DNA from: M3007 sp964484205 | Lineage (GTDB): Bacteria > Bacteroidota > Bacteroidia > Chitinophagales > Saprospiraceae | Direction: 5' to 3' | NCBI GenBank assembly: GCA_964484205.1 | Contig: CAZAEZ010000004.1 | Coordinates: 1 to 64,000 of the forward strand | Length of the DNA: 64,000 nt | Shown here: positions 1 to 8,923 of the stretch, piece after piece | How the letters are laid out: every line of letters starts with the position of its first letter | How positions within the stretch are numbered: the stretch's first letter is position 1 | The notes under the pieces: model-generated | Database searches by the model: none | Told to the model about the DNA's origin: nothing | The model's input: the letters and a program-made list of their open reading frames with translations, nothing else | Translations under genes and position numbers: made by a program

Positions 1-59
1 GGGGTTCTTTTTTCTTTTTACCTTTTCATTTATAAAAATAAAAAAAAATTTTGTCTGCG

Positions 60-156
60 GCCACGCCCCGATCGGGGTTGGGGGTGGGGATGGGGGTGGG
101 GTTGACGCGCGGAGGACGAGTAGGGCCCACACCAATCCAAAACAACACAACACAAC
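60..156. repeat. G-rich intergenic repeat fragment
   Basis: A G-rich stretch with repeated GGGGTTG/GGGGATG words just upstream of the FabG-like gene. The same wording (gggggtggggttga) recurs at 18202-18232 and 18326-18351, so this is probably one end of a repeat whose partner arm lies outside the window. Confidence 0.45.
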
Positions 157-900
157 ATGCAAGCATTACAAAACAAAGTTGCCATAGTAACCGGCGGCGC
201 CAGCGGCATCGGCCAGGCCACCGTTTCGCGTTTTCTGAAAGAAGGCGCCGCAGTAGCCATCTGGGATATCCAGACGGATCGCGGCGAAGCCCTGGAAGCG
301 GAATACCGCGCACAAAACCTGCCGGTCCGCTTTTTCAAGGTGAACACCACCGATCTGGCGGCAGTCGAGCAGGTCGCCCTTGCCACCCGGGAGCATTTTG
401 GAGCCATCCATATCCTGATCAACAACGCCGGTATCACTCGCGATGCCACACTCAAAAAAATGACTCCCGAGCAATGGGAGCAGGTCATCGGCGTCAACCT
501 GACCGGTGTGTTCAACTGCACCAAGGCAGTGTATCCCTACCTCGAAGCCGCAGGCTGGGGCCGCATCATCAGCGCATCGTCGGTGGTTGGGTTGTACGGC
601 AATTTCGGCCAAACCAACTACGCCGCCACCAAGGCCGGCGTTATCGGGATGACCAAAGTCTGGGCCCGCGAATTTGGCCGCAAAGGCATCACGGCAAACG
701 CCGTTGCGCCCGGGTTTATCCGCACCGAAATGATGGACACCCTGCCCGAAAATGTCTTGCAAATGATGCAGGACAAAGCCCCCGCCGGCCGCCTTGGCAC
801 GGTGGAGGAAGTTGCCGCGGTGTACGCTTTTCTGGCATCGGAGGAAGCCGCCTTCATTAACGGGGCGACGATCAGTGTGGATGGGGGGCTGACGTTGTAG
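157..900 (+). CDS. fabG: SDR-family 3-oxoacyl-ACP reductase-like protein (FabG-like)
   Basis: A 247-residue short-chain dehydrogenase/reductase, the normal length for FabG. The NAD(P)-binding glycine motif TGGASGIG lies at residues 12-19, NNAG is present near residue 90, and the catalytic YxxxK is Y155/K159 with the preceding serine in SASSVVG. The C-terminus (SVDGGLTL) is the usual end of the family. FabG reduces 3-oxoacyl-ACP to 3-hydroxyacyl-ACP with NADPH in the cytosol. No fatty-acid synthesis genes lie beside it, so it could instead be an acetoacetyl-CoA reductase or another SDR; the family is certain, the substrate is not. The start at 157 fits the N-terminal family pattern. The gene stands alone, with repeat DNA on both sides. 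Confidence 0.85.
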   Translation: MQALQNKVAIVTGGASGIGQATVSRFLKEGAAVAIWDIQTDRGEALEAEYRAQNLPVRFFKVNTTDLAAVEQVALATREHFGAIHILINNAGITRDATLKKMTPEQWEQVIGVNLTGVFNCTKAVYPYLEAAGWGRIISASSVVGLYGNFGQTNYAATKAGVIGMTKVWAREFGRKGITANAVAPGFIRTEMMDTLPENVLQMMQDKAPAGRLGTVEEVAAVYAFLASEEAAFINGATISVDGGLTL

Positions 901-952
901 GTCAAAGGGTTTGAAGGTTGCATACCACCCGAAATGTTGAAACCTTCTAACC

Positions 953-1178
953 CCATAGCCATCAACTTAAGGGAAGTATTGTGTTATTAAAGTCAAAATG
1001 TAAAATGTAATAGTTAAAATGTAAAAGGGAAGCAGCATCGAAAAAGGAGGTTTGGGGGCGACAGAGGCTCCCGGCATACCATCTTCGGGAACTTCCTTTT
1101 GACTTTTGACTTTTGACTTTTGACTTTAAACTTTTGACTTCAAAAAACGAAAATCAGGCCTTAAGTTGATGGCTATGG
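953..1178. repeat. Inverted-repeat element with CATAGCCATCAACTTAAGG arms (copy 1)
   Basis: The non-coding gap 901-1458 is largely this element. Perfect 20-bp arms lie at 953-972 and 1159-1178. The interior holds AT-rich words (aaagtcaaaatgtaaaa) on the left and a run of TTTTGAC repeats on the right, which are roughly complementary. A second copy with the same outer arms but a different core lies at 17643-17886. No ORF in the gap is convincing. Confidence 0.8.
1097..1140. repeat. Tandem TTTTGAC microrepeat
   Basis: About six near-perfect copies of the 7-bp unit TTTTGAC inside the right half of the inverted-repeat element at 953-1178. Confidence 0.75.
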
Positions 1179-1458
1179 CCCTGACCCCTCCCCTGCCGGG
1201 AAGAGCCCAATGGGGCCGTTTTCGTCGTAGCTAACCTTGTGTAGATGTTTTCGCTACGCTCCAACATAACAATCCAGGGTTTTAGGGGTACAACTATGTG
1301 TCGTTTAATGAGGTGACAACTTAGAGGCGCCCACCCCCCGGGGGGAATGGGGGGAGCCTCCCCGATTCCGGGTAATTTTTAAATACCACGGATAGCAGGG
1401 ATGCATTAGGACAAAGGACCGGTGCAATTTTGCCGGGTCTAACCAAAACCACGTCCTT

Positions 1459-1959
1459 ATGAAACAATACTGGTTCATCGCAATGCTGCTGTTGACCTCC
1501 CGACTCGACGCACAAAATTTAACCCCGACCGCCCCAAAAAATGCTTTGACCCTGGGTGTGGTCGGTGAGGGCAATACCTTTTCGCTTCAGTACAACCGGG
1601 TTTTGACCCGCTGGAACCGCGGTTTTCTCGATGCAAAAATCGGGATCGGTATGCCCAATTCGGGTGTTTCGATCAACGTGTTCGGGGGTGAAAATGACGT
1701 GAAAAACCGGGCAGTTGCTTTCCCGATGTCCATTTCCTGCAATTTTGGCCGAAAACACAACCTGGAACTCGGTGTGGGCTCCAACCTCGAATTTGTAGAT
1801 GGCCTGACCGAGGTAAAAGTCGTTCCAATCGTCGGATACAAGTTTTTTCCGGAAAAATCCGGATTTACCTTCCGCGCGTTTATCCACCCGGTGAATCCCG
1901 ACAAGAAACCCACCGATATTCTTTTCCCGGTTGGAGTGAGTATCGGTTACGCCTTCTAA
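1459..1959 (+). CDS. Hypothetical small outer-membrane beta-barrel-like protein
   Basis: 166 residues with a short N-terminal hydrophobic signal (MKQYWFIAMLLLTSRLDAQ) and predicted cleavage after about residue 19. The mature part alternates polar and hydrophobic residues and ends in aromatic strands (VGVSIGYAF), as expected of a small outer-membrane beta-barrel with a terminal phenylalanine. I recognise no named family, and the function is unknown. It is flanked by repeat DNA upstream and by an unrelated helical-protein gene 69 bp downstream. Confidence 0.6.
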   Translation: MKQYWFIAMLLLTSRLDAQNLTPTAPKNALTLGVVGEGNTFSLQYNRVLTRWNRGFLDAKIGIGMPNSGVSINVFGGENDVKNRAVAFPMSISCNFGRKHNLELGVGSNLEFVDGLTEVKVVPIVGYKFFPEKSGFTFRAFIHPVNPDKKPTDILFPVGVSIGYAF

Positions 1960-2028
1960 ACCGTCCATCCGGGCGGGCTGCAACCCGCCATTTCCCCATT
2001 CTTCCTAACTTGCCGGACAAATCCGGCC

Positions 2029-3456
2029 ATGCGAAGCAAACTGCAAAAGTTCACGGAATTTGCCCAGGCACTCCTGCCGCACGAAACAGCGTACCTGCTG
2101 AGCGTGCAGCAGTTCGACGATAAGGTGAAACTGGCGATTCTGGAACAGGTGGATCACAATTGCCGGCACCGCGACGACTTTCAGGCCTTCGACGAGGACC
2201 TGGACAAACGCAAGTATTCCAACCTGAAACAATGGATTACCGAGCGCCTGCACGCCGCCGATGTGGATACCGAATACGCCTGGCTGCTCGAAACCGAACG
2301 GGCCATCGAAACCGACAGTATCACGCCGGCCACGGAAGAACGGCTGCTGAGCCACCTGCGCCAATGCCTGCCCAGCGCCTACCATTTTGCCAAATGCTAT
2401 GAACTTGCCCAACTCTACCGCCATTTTTTACTGATCCGCATGCGCTACGCCGGGCACCGCGAAGTGGAAGCCTTTCTGGACAGCCATGCCGGGGCGTACA
2501 ACCGCACGCGCGCCGTGCGCGAACGGCTCCATCAGGCCACCGAAGACATTGTGCGCCAGTACGCCTCGCAGGCGTCCGACAGCATTCAGTGGGAACCCTG
2601 GCTTACCGAAGTGTTCCACGACGAAACACTCGACGGCTGGAACCGCTACATGGCCCTCGTCCGGCTCACATTCATCTACTACAATTACCGCCGGTTCGAA
2701 CCGCTGCGCGAAAAGTACCTGTACCTCGATGATCTTTTCCGCCAGGGGAAATACTACTCCAAACGGCTGTTGATCAATTACTACGGAAACCGCCTGCTGC
2801 TGCACAGCCGCTTCCAGGAATACGACGAGGCGGAGTACTACGGCTACCTGTCGGTGCGGGTAAAAACCACCGATTACATTCACTACGTAAACAATCTCAG
2901 CGCCGTACTCTTGCGGCAGAAAAAATACGCCGAGGCGCTTGCCGTGGTGAAAGCCGCCTTGCCGGAAAGCCGCACGACGCATAGTTTTCACAACAAGATC
3001 GGTTTTGTGGCGCACTACCTGCGCTGCTTGCACCACACCGGCCAGCACCGCGCTGCGGAAAACTACGCCGATGCCTACCTGCGCGCGTACCGCAAGGAAA
3101 TTTTCGAACACCGCTGGCACGCTTTTTTCAGCGCTTACCTGGAAATCCTGCTGGCCCGGAAAAACTACGCGAAAATCCTGCGGCTCACCGACAAGCATCA
3201 ACTGCTGGCCCTCGACGCCACGCTTTCGGAAAAATCGGCCTACCTGCCCACCATCCCCTGGTTTTACACCGCAGCCGCCCGGCAAAAGAACCGGCTGAAT
3301 ACTTCAGCGGCACTCGAACAATTAAAAAAAACACTGGGAGACATGCCGCTGCACCCGGACAAAATCCAGAAAGTGGAGGAACTGATACCGGAAATTGAAC
3401 CCCACGTTCCGGAACTGGCGGCGCAACTGCGCGATTACCTTGCCGGGGCAACCTGA
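2029..3456 (+). CDS. Hypothetical helical (TPR-like) protein
   Basis: A 475-residue protein with no signal peptide, rich in Arg, Tyr, Leu and Ala. The C-terminal half (from about residue 230) has helix-pair repeats such as YAEALAVVKAALPES and HHTGQHRAAENYADAYLRAY that resemble tetratricopeptide units. It is probably a cytosolic alpha-solenoid used for protein contacts. A protein of similar size and style lies at 26449-27849, but I see no clear sequence identity between them. The function is unknown. The ATG at 2029 is the first in frame, and reading stays open to 3456. Confidence 0.65.
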   Translation: MRSKLQKFTEFAQALLPHETAYLLSVQQFDDKVKLAILEQVDHNCRHRDDFQAFDEDLDKRKYSNLKQWITERLHAADVDTEYAWLLETERAIETDSITPATEERLLSHLRQCLPSAYHFAKCYELAQLYRHFLLIRMRYAGHREVEAFLDSHAGAYNRTRAVRERLHQATEDIVRQYASQASDSIQWEPWLTEVFHDETLDGWNRYMALVRLTFIYYNYRRFEPLREKYLYLDDLFRQGKYYSKRLLINYYGNRLLLHSRFQEYDEAEYYGYLSVRVKTTDYIHYVNNLSAVLLRQKKYAEALAVVKAALPESRTTHSFHNKIGFVAHYLRCLHHTGQHRAAENYADAYLRAYRKEIFEHRWHAFFSAYLEILLARKNYAKILRLTDKHQLLALDATLSEKSAYLPTIPWFYTAAARQKNRLNTSAALEQLKKTLGDMPLHPDKIQKVEELIPEIEPHVPELAAQLRDYLAGAT

Positions 3457-3573
3457 GCGCTTTCCACTTTACTCAATCAAATTCCATGTTTACCCTGCCA
3501 ACATTGCCATCTGCCAAATACGCCGTCTATGGTTTCGGAAACGGGCGTTATTTGTAAAAAATCTGTTATGCTC

Positions 3574-5274
3574 ATGAAAAAATGTTTTTACCTCCTGTTT
3601 TTGCTCTTGTCCGGCCCCATCCTCCCTGCGCAAGACTGCCCTTCTGCCACTGCTGCTTACGACCTGCACGCCAACGCCGTGAGCGCCCGCATCCTCAACC
3701 GGGGGGCCTTGTTCACCGACGGACAGGCCGGCTACTTCCTGCCGAATCCGCAACCAAACGTCCAGAACCCGACTACCACCTTTGCCGCAGGCCTGTGGAT
3801 TGGCGGCCTCGATCCGGCGTACAACCTGAAACTGAATGCCGTTACGTATGGCACCGGCGGGTTTTTCGCCGGGCCGCTCAACCCCAATACGGGCGCGCCC
3901 TACCCGCAGGCTTGCTTTGATTGGGATCGAATTTTTCATGTGCGCGGCGCCCAAATCGCCGCCTTCCTGAACCAACTGCCCACCCTGGCTACCGACCCGG
4001 CTGCCGCCATCGCCCAATTCCCGGAGATCATGGGCTGGCCCGGCCGCGACAATCCGCATTTCGAAACAGTGAACGGCTTTGCCCTGCCGACGGACCAGGC
4101 CCAGTCCCTGGCGCCCTTTTTTGACCAAAACGGCGATGCCGTGTACAACCCCCTGGCCGGCGATTACCCCGTGCTGTACCTGAACGGATCATTCATCGTC
4201 CCCACCGAGATGACCTGGTGCGTGTACCATTCCGTTGGTCCGGGCAACCCGCCTTCCGCCCTGAATATCCCGGTGGAAATTCACCAGACCGCCTGGGCCT
4301 TCGACTGTGCGCAGCCGGCTGTTTTGGCCAACACCATTTTTACCAGCCATAAAATTATCTACCGCGGCACGGAGCCGATGGACTCCATGCAGGTTGCCGT
4401 CTGGGTCGACTCCCAGGTCGGCAACTGCGGTTTGCTCGACGATTACCTCGGTTCCCTGCCCGAAATGCACGCTTTTTACAGCACCAGCAACCGGGTGGAC
4501 GACAACTGCATGTCGGATATTCCAGCCTTCGCAGGTATCCCGCCGGTGCAGTCGGTCACCTTTCTTGATCGCCCGATGGACCGGTTTATTACGTTCAACA
4601 ACGCCTCCATTGGAACCCAAATACCGGCAACAACCGACCCGAAAACTCCGGTCGAATTTTATCACTACCTGACCGGGCACTGGCGCGACGGGCAGCCGCT
4701 TACGTTCGGCGGTTCCGGGTACAACCCCGGGGGTACTCCGGCAACACACGCATTTCCCGACGACCCGGCCGGTCCAACGGGATGGAGTTTTTGCAGTGCC
4801 AATTTGCCTGCGGCCGACCGCCGGGGCCTGGGTGTGGCGGAAACCGGCCATTGGGACCCCGGCGAAATCACCCAACTGGTAACCGGCTGGTCCGTACACG
4901 CCGGCTCCGGAATTGTCTGCGATCTGGGAAACACCAAGGCCGACATTGCCGCCTTGCGCGACTTGTACGACAACGCGTTCAGCGAAGTTTGCTCGCCCTT
5001 GACGGCCATACCGATCCGAAATTGGAAAGCGCCCGGCGTGACGGTATTCCCCAATCCGGCAAGCCAAAATTTGTATGTCCGGTTCGAACAGCAGCAGCCC
5101 TTGGAGGTCCGGCTTTTCGATATAAACGGGCGGTTAATAAACCAACAAACCGGAACCAGCAACAACCCGATAACTATCCCCGTGCAGCAGTTGGCAAACG
5201 GCCTGTACACACTGGAGTGCCTGTTTGAACAAGGCGCCGTGCGGCAAAAAGTGCTTATCCAACCCGGCAAGTAG
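3574..5274 (+). CDS. T9SS-sorted secreted protein of unknown function
   Basis: About 566 residues from the chosen start. The frame extends upstream to 3529, but the signal peptide MKKCFYLLFLLLSGPILPAQ begins at 3574 (an alternative ATG is at 3568). The large central part contains FAAGLWIGGLD and cysteine-containing segments and matches no enzyme I recognise. The last 80 residues (VFPNPASQNLYVRFEQQ ... LANGLYTLECL ... VLIQPGK) form a type A T9SS sorting domain, so the protein should cross the outer membrane by T9SS and be anchored or released. An inverted repeat starts 39 bp after the stop. Confidence 0.8.
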   Translation: MKKCFYLLFLLLSGPILPAQDCPSATAAYDLHANAVSARILNRGALFTDGQAGYFLPNPQPNVQNPTTTFAAGLWIGGLDPAYNLKLNAVTYGTGGFFAGPLNPNTGAPYPQACFDWDRIFHVRGAQIAAFLNQLPTLATDPAAAIAQFPEIMGWPGRDNPHFETVNGFALPTDQAQSLAPFFDQNGDAVYNPLAGDYPVLYLNGSFIVPTEMTWCVYHSVGPGNPPSALNIPVEIHQTAWAFDCAQPAVLANTIFTSHKIIYRGTEPMDSMQVAVWVDSQVGNCGLLDDYLGSLPEMHAFYSTSNRVDDNCMSDIPAFAGIPPVQSVTFLDRPMDRFITFNNASIGTQIPATTDPKTPVEFYHYLTGHWRDGQPLTFGGSGYNPGGTPATHAFPDDPAGPTGWSFCSANLPAADRRGLGVAETGHWDPGEITQLVTGWSVHAGSGIVCDLGNTKADIAALRDLYDNAFSEVCSPLTAIPIRNWKAPGVTVFPNPASQNLYVRFEQQQPLEVRLFDINGRLINQQTGTSNNPITIPVQQLANGLYTLECLFEQGAVRQKVLIQPGK

Positions 5275-5314
5275 CTTTTTTCACACATATCCCTGAAAAA
5301 CCGAATTTGAGGCT

Positions 5315-5437
5315 CATAAGTCCTCGCATGCGCAGACGATTCCAAATTTTCACCACGGAGACACGGAGGGCACGGAGTTTAATTCTTCGTGCCCTCCGTG
5401 TCTCCGTGGTGAATAAAATATTCTACGGCGGGCATTT
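5315..5437. repeat. 123-bp palindromic repeat with CACCACGGAG stem (copy 1)
   Basis: Perfect 24-bp arms at 5351-5374 and 5388-5411 form a hairpin with a 13-nt loop. A second concentric pair, CTCATAAGTC at 5313-5322 and GACTTATGAG at 5447-5456, encloses it. The whole 123-bp unit recurs at 21381-21503 with matching substitutions in both arms. It sits in the gap between the T9SS gene and the AlkD-like gene. Confidence 0.9.
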
Positions 5438-5480
5438 TAGGTTTTCGACTTATGAGACAGCCGTTTTTTTTGTGCCACCG

Positions 5481-5488
5481 TACCTTTG
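5481..5488 (+). promoter_or_regulatory. Candidate Bacteroidota -7 box TACCTTTG
   Basis: TACCTTTG matches the TAnnTTTG -7 element of the Bacteroidota primary sigma factor. It overlaps the first possible TTG start (5486) of the AlkD-like gene, which argues for translation beginning at the next in-frame TTG (5504) with a very short leader. Confidence 0.45.
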
Positions 5489-5503
5489 CCAAAAACACGA
5501 GCT

Positions 5504-6175
5504 TTGGAATCTGCACTAACCTACCACCAACACGTGCGCGATATCTTTCGTACCCACGGCAAACCCGATGTTGCACAGGGCCAGATCGCGTACATGCGCC
5601 ATCAATTTGATTATTTCGGCTTGAAAATGCCCGCCTGGACGGCCCTGACCCGTGAAATCCACCAATCCCGGGGGCTACCCGACGGCCCCGAACTCATCGA
5701 ACTCGCCCGCCTGTGTTTTCAGGACGATCAGCGGGAAATGCAATATTTCGCCATCGAAACCGTGCAGAAAATGCTGAAAAAACAACCCGCCGCGTTTATC
5801 GAATTTCTGGAGGAAATGATCCTGGAAAAATCCTGGTGGGACAGCGTAGACTGGATCGCCAAACTCGTGGGCATGCATTTCCAGCGATTTCCCGAACTGA
5901 CAAAACCCGTCACCCGGCGCTGGATGGCTTCCGGTGAATTGTGGCTGCAACGCGTCTGCCTGATTTTTCAGCTGCGTTACAAAGAAAAAACGGACGCGGA
6001 CCTGCTGTTCGACTACATCCGTCGGGTAGCCGGCTCGAAGGAATTTTTTTTACAAAAAGGCGCGGGCTGGGCGCTCCGGCAATACTCGAAAACCAATCCG
6101 GAAGCGGTGCGGCAGTTCCTGGCGTCCACCGTAGTTTCGCCGCTCACGCGGCGGGAGGGGGGTAAGTATTTGTAA
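5504..6175 (+). CDS. DNA alkylation repair protein, AlkD family
   Basis: A HEAT-like repeat DNA glycosylase of about 223 residues. AlkD-type proteins excise positively charged alkylated bases such as 3-methyladenine and 7-methylguanine. Recognisable family pieces are the N-terminal YMRHQFDYFGLKMP, the central WWDSVDWIA (the WWD/WD pair belongs to the DNA-contact and active-site face) and the C-terminal FFLQKGAGWALRQYSKTNP. The frame is open from a TTG at 5486, but that codon overlaps a promoter-like TACCTTTG, so I prefer the TTG at 5504, which also fits the family N-terminus. A hairpin forms immediately at the TAA. Confidence 0.85.
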   Translation: MESALTYHQHVRDIFRTHGKPDVAQGQIAYMRHQFDYFGLKMPAWTALTREIHQSRGLPDGPELIELARLCFQDDQREMQYFAIETVQKMLKKQPAAFIEFLEEMILEKSWWDSVDWIAKLVGMHFQRFPELTKPVTRRWMASGELWLQRVCLIFQLRYKEKTDADLLFDYIRRVAGSKEFFLQKGAGWALRQYSKTNPEAVRQFLASTVVSPLTRREGGKYL

Positions 6176-6197
6176 CGCCAACTGTTAGTTGGCGTAT
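6173..6197. terminator. Hairpin at the alkD stop codon (CGCCAACT-gtt-AGTTGGCG)
   Basis: An 8-bp perfect stem at 6177-6184/6188-6195 begins directly after the stop codon. The same layout, with C and G swapped in the stem, follows the LD-carboxypeptidase stop at 47273-47297. There is no U tract, so a terminator role is inferred from position only. Confidence 0.55.
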
Positions 6198-6234
6198 GCA
6201 ATGGAAAAAACTGAACATTAGACTACGCCACCCT

Positions 6235-7947
6235 TCACCAAAAAACCACCCGCCGAAGCGCCGTTTTTTCCCCAATATCCATACGGCAGAAATACGTGCC
6301 TTTGGGCAAATGCGCCAGATTGTAGGGCTTCAGCAAGGGGAATTCCGGCGCCTGAATTTCATCGGAAAAAACAAGCTGCCCCTGCGTATTGAGCACTTCA
6401 AACGTCAGGCGTTCGACGTGCCGGTTCGTACTTACCGAGAGCGTTACCCGGCCAGTGGTCGGGTTTGGTAACAGCTGCCAGGTGGCGGGTTCCTTCACAG
6501 TTACCGAAATAATCGGCGAGTATGAAAAACTGTTGTCGAGGTCGACCATTTTCAAACGGTAGTTGTTTTCGCCCGGCGCGGCGTACGGGTCGTCGAATTG
6601 GTAGGTTTTGTTTACCGAACTCACCCCGCTCGCAGGAACCGTACCGATGGATTCAAAACCGGCGCCTGCCGTTTGCCGCTCAACCTGGAAATGCGCCGAG
6701 TTTTTTTCGGTGGCCGTCGTCCAGGTCAGTTCCGTGCGCCCGCCGTGAAATTTTCCGGAAAAATCCAGCAACTCAACCGGCAGCGGCACAGCGGTTATTT
6801 TATACACTTGCCCGCCCAAACCGGCGGTATACAACTCGCCGTTGTCGTCTTCGCCGAAGGTCACAATATCAACCACTGGCACGTCAGTTTGCAGGTCAAC
6901 CGTCCAGCCCGAGCCATTGTACTGGATCAACCAGAAGTTGTCGGACGTGTAATCGGCCATGACGTACCATCCCTGCAAGTCGGGCACTTCATTGCCGCGG
7001 TACACAAAACCGCCCGACACGGACCGGCCGCCGGTGTTTGGGTCATGATCGTATTCGAAAATCGGGGCAACATAACTGCTTATGGCGCCGCAGCCGGCGG
7101 TAGTATTGAATTTGTGATTGCCTTCATAACAGCGCCAGCCGTAATTTTCCCCGCCCGAACTGGAGGCCGGCTGGTAATTCAATTCCTCCCAGGCGCCCTG
7201 CCCGACATCGGCGATCCAGATATCGCCGGTGTTGCGGTCGAAGCTGAAACGCCATGGATTGCGCAAGCCGAGCGCCCATATTTCATCCAGTATTTCGGGG
7301 GTTTGCATTCCGATGAAGGGGTTGCCGGGTGGGATGGCATAGTTGTTTCCGCCGGCGGTGTTATCCACGTCGATCCGGAGCATTTTCCCGTGCAATTCCT
7401 GGCCGTTTTGCGCCCGGTTGTCGGGATCGCCGCTACCGCCGCCGTCGCCCAAAGCAATGTAGAGATAGCCGTCGGGGCCGAAGGCCATGTCGCCGCCGTT
7501 GTGGTTGGTGTAGGGCTGGGCGACCGTCAAAACCGGCAGCTCCGTGGCTGGATCTACGGTGTTTGCCGAAGGCGGACTGGCCGTAAACCGGCTTATCCGG
7601 GTATTGCCGCTGCCGGCCTGGGAATAATTGACGTAGAAATAGCCGTTGTTCGCATAATCCGGGTGAAACGTCAGGCCGAGCAGGCCGCGCTCCCCGCTGT
7701 TTAAAACGAGGCTGGAAATGTCGAGGTAGGCATCCGGCAACAGGCTGTACGACGAGAGGTCGAGAATCCGGATCGTCCCGCCTTTTTCGACCAAAAACAG
7801 CCGCCCGGAGCCATCGCCGGCAGCGGCAATGTCGACCGGCTGACTGACTGTGGTGATTTGCGTGAGCGTCAGATCCGGTTGTGCAAAACCGGCTGCGCAA
7901 AAAAGATAATTCAGGGCGAGCAGAAAAAATACGGGAACACTGCGCAT
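6235..7947 (-). CDS. Secreted PQQ-dependent sugar dehydrogenase (glucose/sorbosone dehydrogenase family)
   Basis: 570 residues starting with a signal peptide (MRSVPVFFLLALNYLFCAAGFAQ). Residues about 25-390 form the six-bladed glucose/sorbosone dehydrogenase propeller: GRLFLVEKGGTIRI, GERGLLGLTFHPDYANNG, YTNHNGGDMAFGPDGYLYI, GDGGGSGDP, GLRNPWRFSFD, WIADVGQGAWEE. Family members oxidise sugars at the cell surface using PQQ. Residues about 390-480 add an Ig-like linker (PLPVELLDFSGKF), and the end (LLPNPTTGRVTLSV ... LPKGTYFCRMDIG) is a T9SS sorting domain. It is transcribed toward the AlkD-like gene, with 59 bp between the stops. The exact sugar, and whether PQQ is made by this organism, cannot be told here. 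Confidence 0.85.
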   Translation of the reverse strand: MRSVPVFFLLALNYLFCAAGFAQPDLTLTQITTVSQPVDIAAAGDGSGRLFLVEKGGTIRILDLSSYSLLPDAYLDISSLVLNSGERGLLGLTFHPDYANNGYFYVNYSQAGSGNTRISRFTASPPSANTVDPATELPVLTVAQPYTNHNGGDMAFGPDGYLYIALGDGGGSGDPDNRAQNGQELHGKMLRIDVDNTAGGNNYAIPPGNPFIGMQTPEILDEIWALGLRNPWRFSFDRNTGDIWIADVGQGAWEELNYQPASSSGGENYGWRCYEGNHKFNTTAGCGAISSYVAPIFEYDHDPNTGGRSVSGGFVYRGNEVPDLQGWYVMADYTSDNFWLIQYNGSGWTVDLQTDVPVVDIVTFGEDDNGELYTAGLGGQVYKITAVPLPVELLDFSGKFHGGRTELTWTTATEKNSAHFQVERQTAGAGFESIGTVPASGVSSVNKTYQFDDPYAAPGENNYRLKMVDLDNSFSYSPIISVTVKEPATWQLLPNPTTGRVTLSVSTNRHVERLTFEVLNTQGQLVFSDEIQAPEFPLLKPYNLAHLPKGTYFCRMDIGEKTALRRVVFW

Positions 7948-8197
7948 GTGATTGTGGACTATGACAGGTAGAGGATGTGCAATATTAACAAATATGTGGG
8001 TTTTTTGGGGTGTAGTGCAAGTTACAGGGGCTGCTTTGCGCCAATCCCACGGCGTGGCAAAGTAGGATTAAGATGTTTGAGCAGGTGAAAAGTTCGTACT
8101 CCCCCTCTGGTCCCTGGAAGTTCATGGCTAGGCCACCAAAAACCATTCAAAAGCCCATACCTTTACCGCCCGAACAAACAACCGCGCCGATCATTTC

Positions 8198-8923
8198 ATG
8201 ACGAACCTGAAATTCATTTTCCGGGCCTACCGCTACCGTTTTCTCATCGACCCGCCGGAAATCCGCTACATCCGTCAGAACCTGAAAAAGGGCGATACCG
8301 CTATCGATATCGGCTGCCACAAGGGCGGCTACCTGTATTGGCTCCGGAAAGGCGTGGGCCGCCGGGGCAGGGTTTTTGCCTTTGAGCCGCAGCCCAAATT
8401 GTTCCGCTACCTGCGCGAAACTGTCGGTAGTTCCCCAAACATAGTTTTGGAAAACAAGGGCCTTTCGTCGGCGCCCGGCGTGCTGGATTTTAATATTCCG
8501 GTCACCAAAAGCGGGAGTTCGCCCGGCGCCCGCATCGGCAGTTTTTCCGGGGATGAGCCGTTTGAAACCATCAAAATCGACGTAGTCACCCTCGACGAAT
8601 ATTTTTTGAAAAAAAACGTCGCCCCGGCCCTGCTGAAAATCGACGTGGAGGGCCACGAAAAAGCGGTGCTGGAGGGCGGCCTCGAACTCCTGAAAAAGCA
8701 CCGCCCGAAAATCCTGATGGAATGCGAAGCCCGGCACCTGAACGGCACCCCGGTTTTTGAGGTGTTCCAACTCCTGCTTGACATTGGTTACCAGGGCTGC
8801 TTTTTTGAAAACGGCAGCTTACAACCCCTGAGCGCCTTTAACCCGGATGTCCACCAGAAAGCCGGCGACGGGCGTTTTTGGGAAGCGAAGGGCTACGTGA
8901 ATAATTTTGTGTTTGAGTTTTAG
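8198..8923 (+). CDS. FkbM family methyltransferase
   Basis: A 241-residue SAM-dependent methyltransferase. The SAM-binding motif I is IDIGCHKGG (about residues 36-44), followed by GRVFAFEPQPKLF (acidic loop) and the FkbM-type LLKIDVEGHEKAVLEGG block near residue 145. FkbM-type enzymes O-methylate sugars or other small molecules, often in glycan or natural-product clusters. No glycan cluster is adjacent, so the substrate is unknown. The stop codon TAG lies inside the left arm of the inverted repeat that follows. Confidence 0.85.
   Translation: MTNLKFIFRAYRYRFLIDPPEIRYIRQNLKKGDTAIDIGCHKGGYLYWLRKGVGRRGRVFAFEPQPKLFRYLRETVGSSPNIVLENKGLSSAPGVLDFNIPVTKSGSSPGARIGSFSGDEPFETIKIDVVTLDEYFLKKNVAPALLKIDVEGHEKAVLEGGLELLKKHRPKILMECEARHLNGTPVFEVFQLLLDIGYQGCFFENGSLQPLSAFNPDVHQKAGDGRFWEAKGYVNNFVFEF

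Noticed and set aside
51..860. A 269-residue open frame overlapping the FabG-like gene in another phase.
   Set aside because: The FabG frame has all SDR motifs; the other is Arg/His/Pro-rich as expected of a GC-rich shadow frame.
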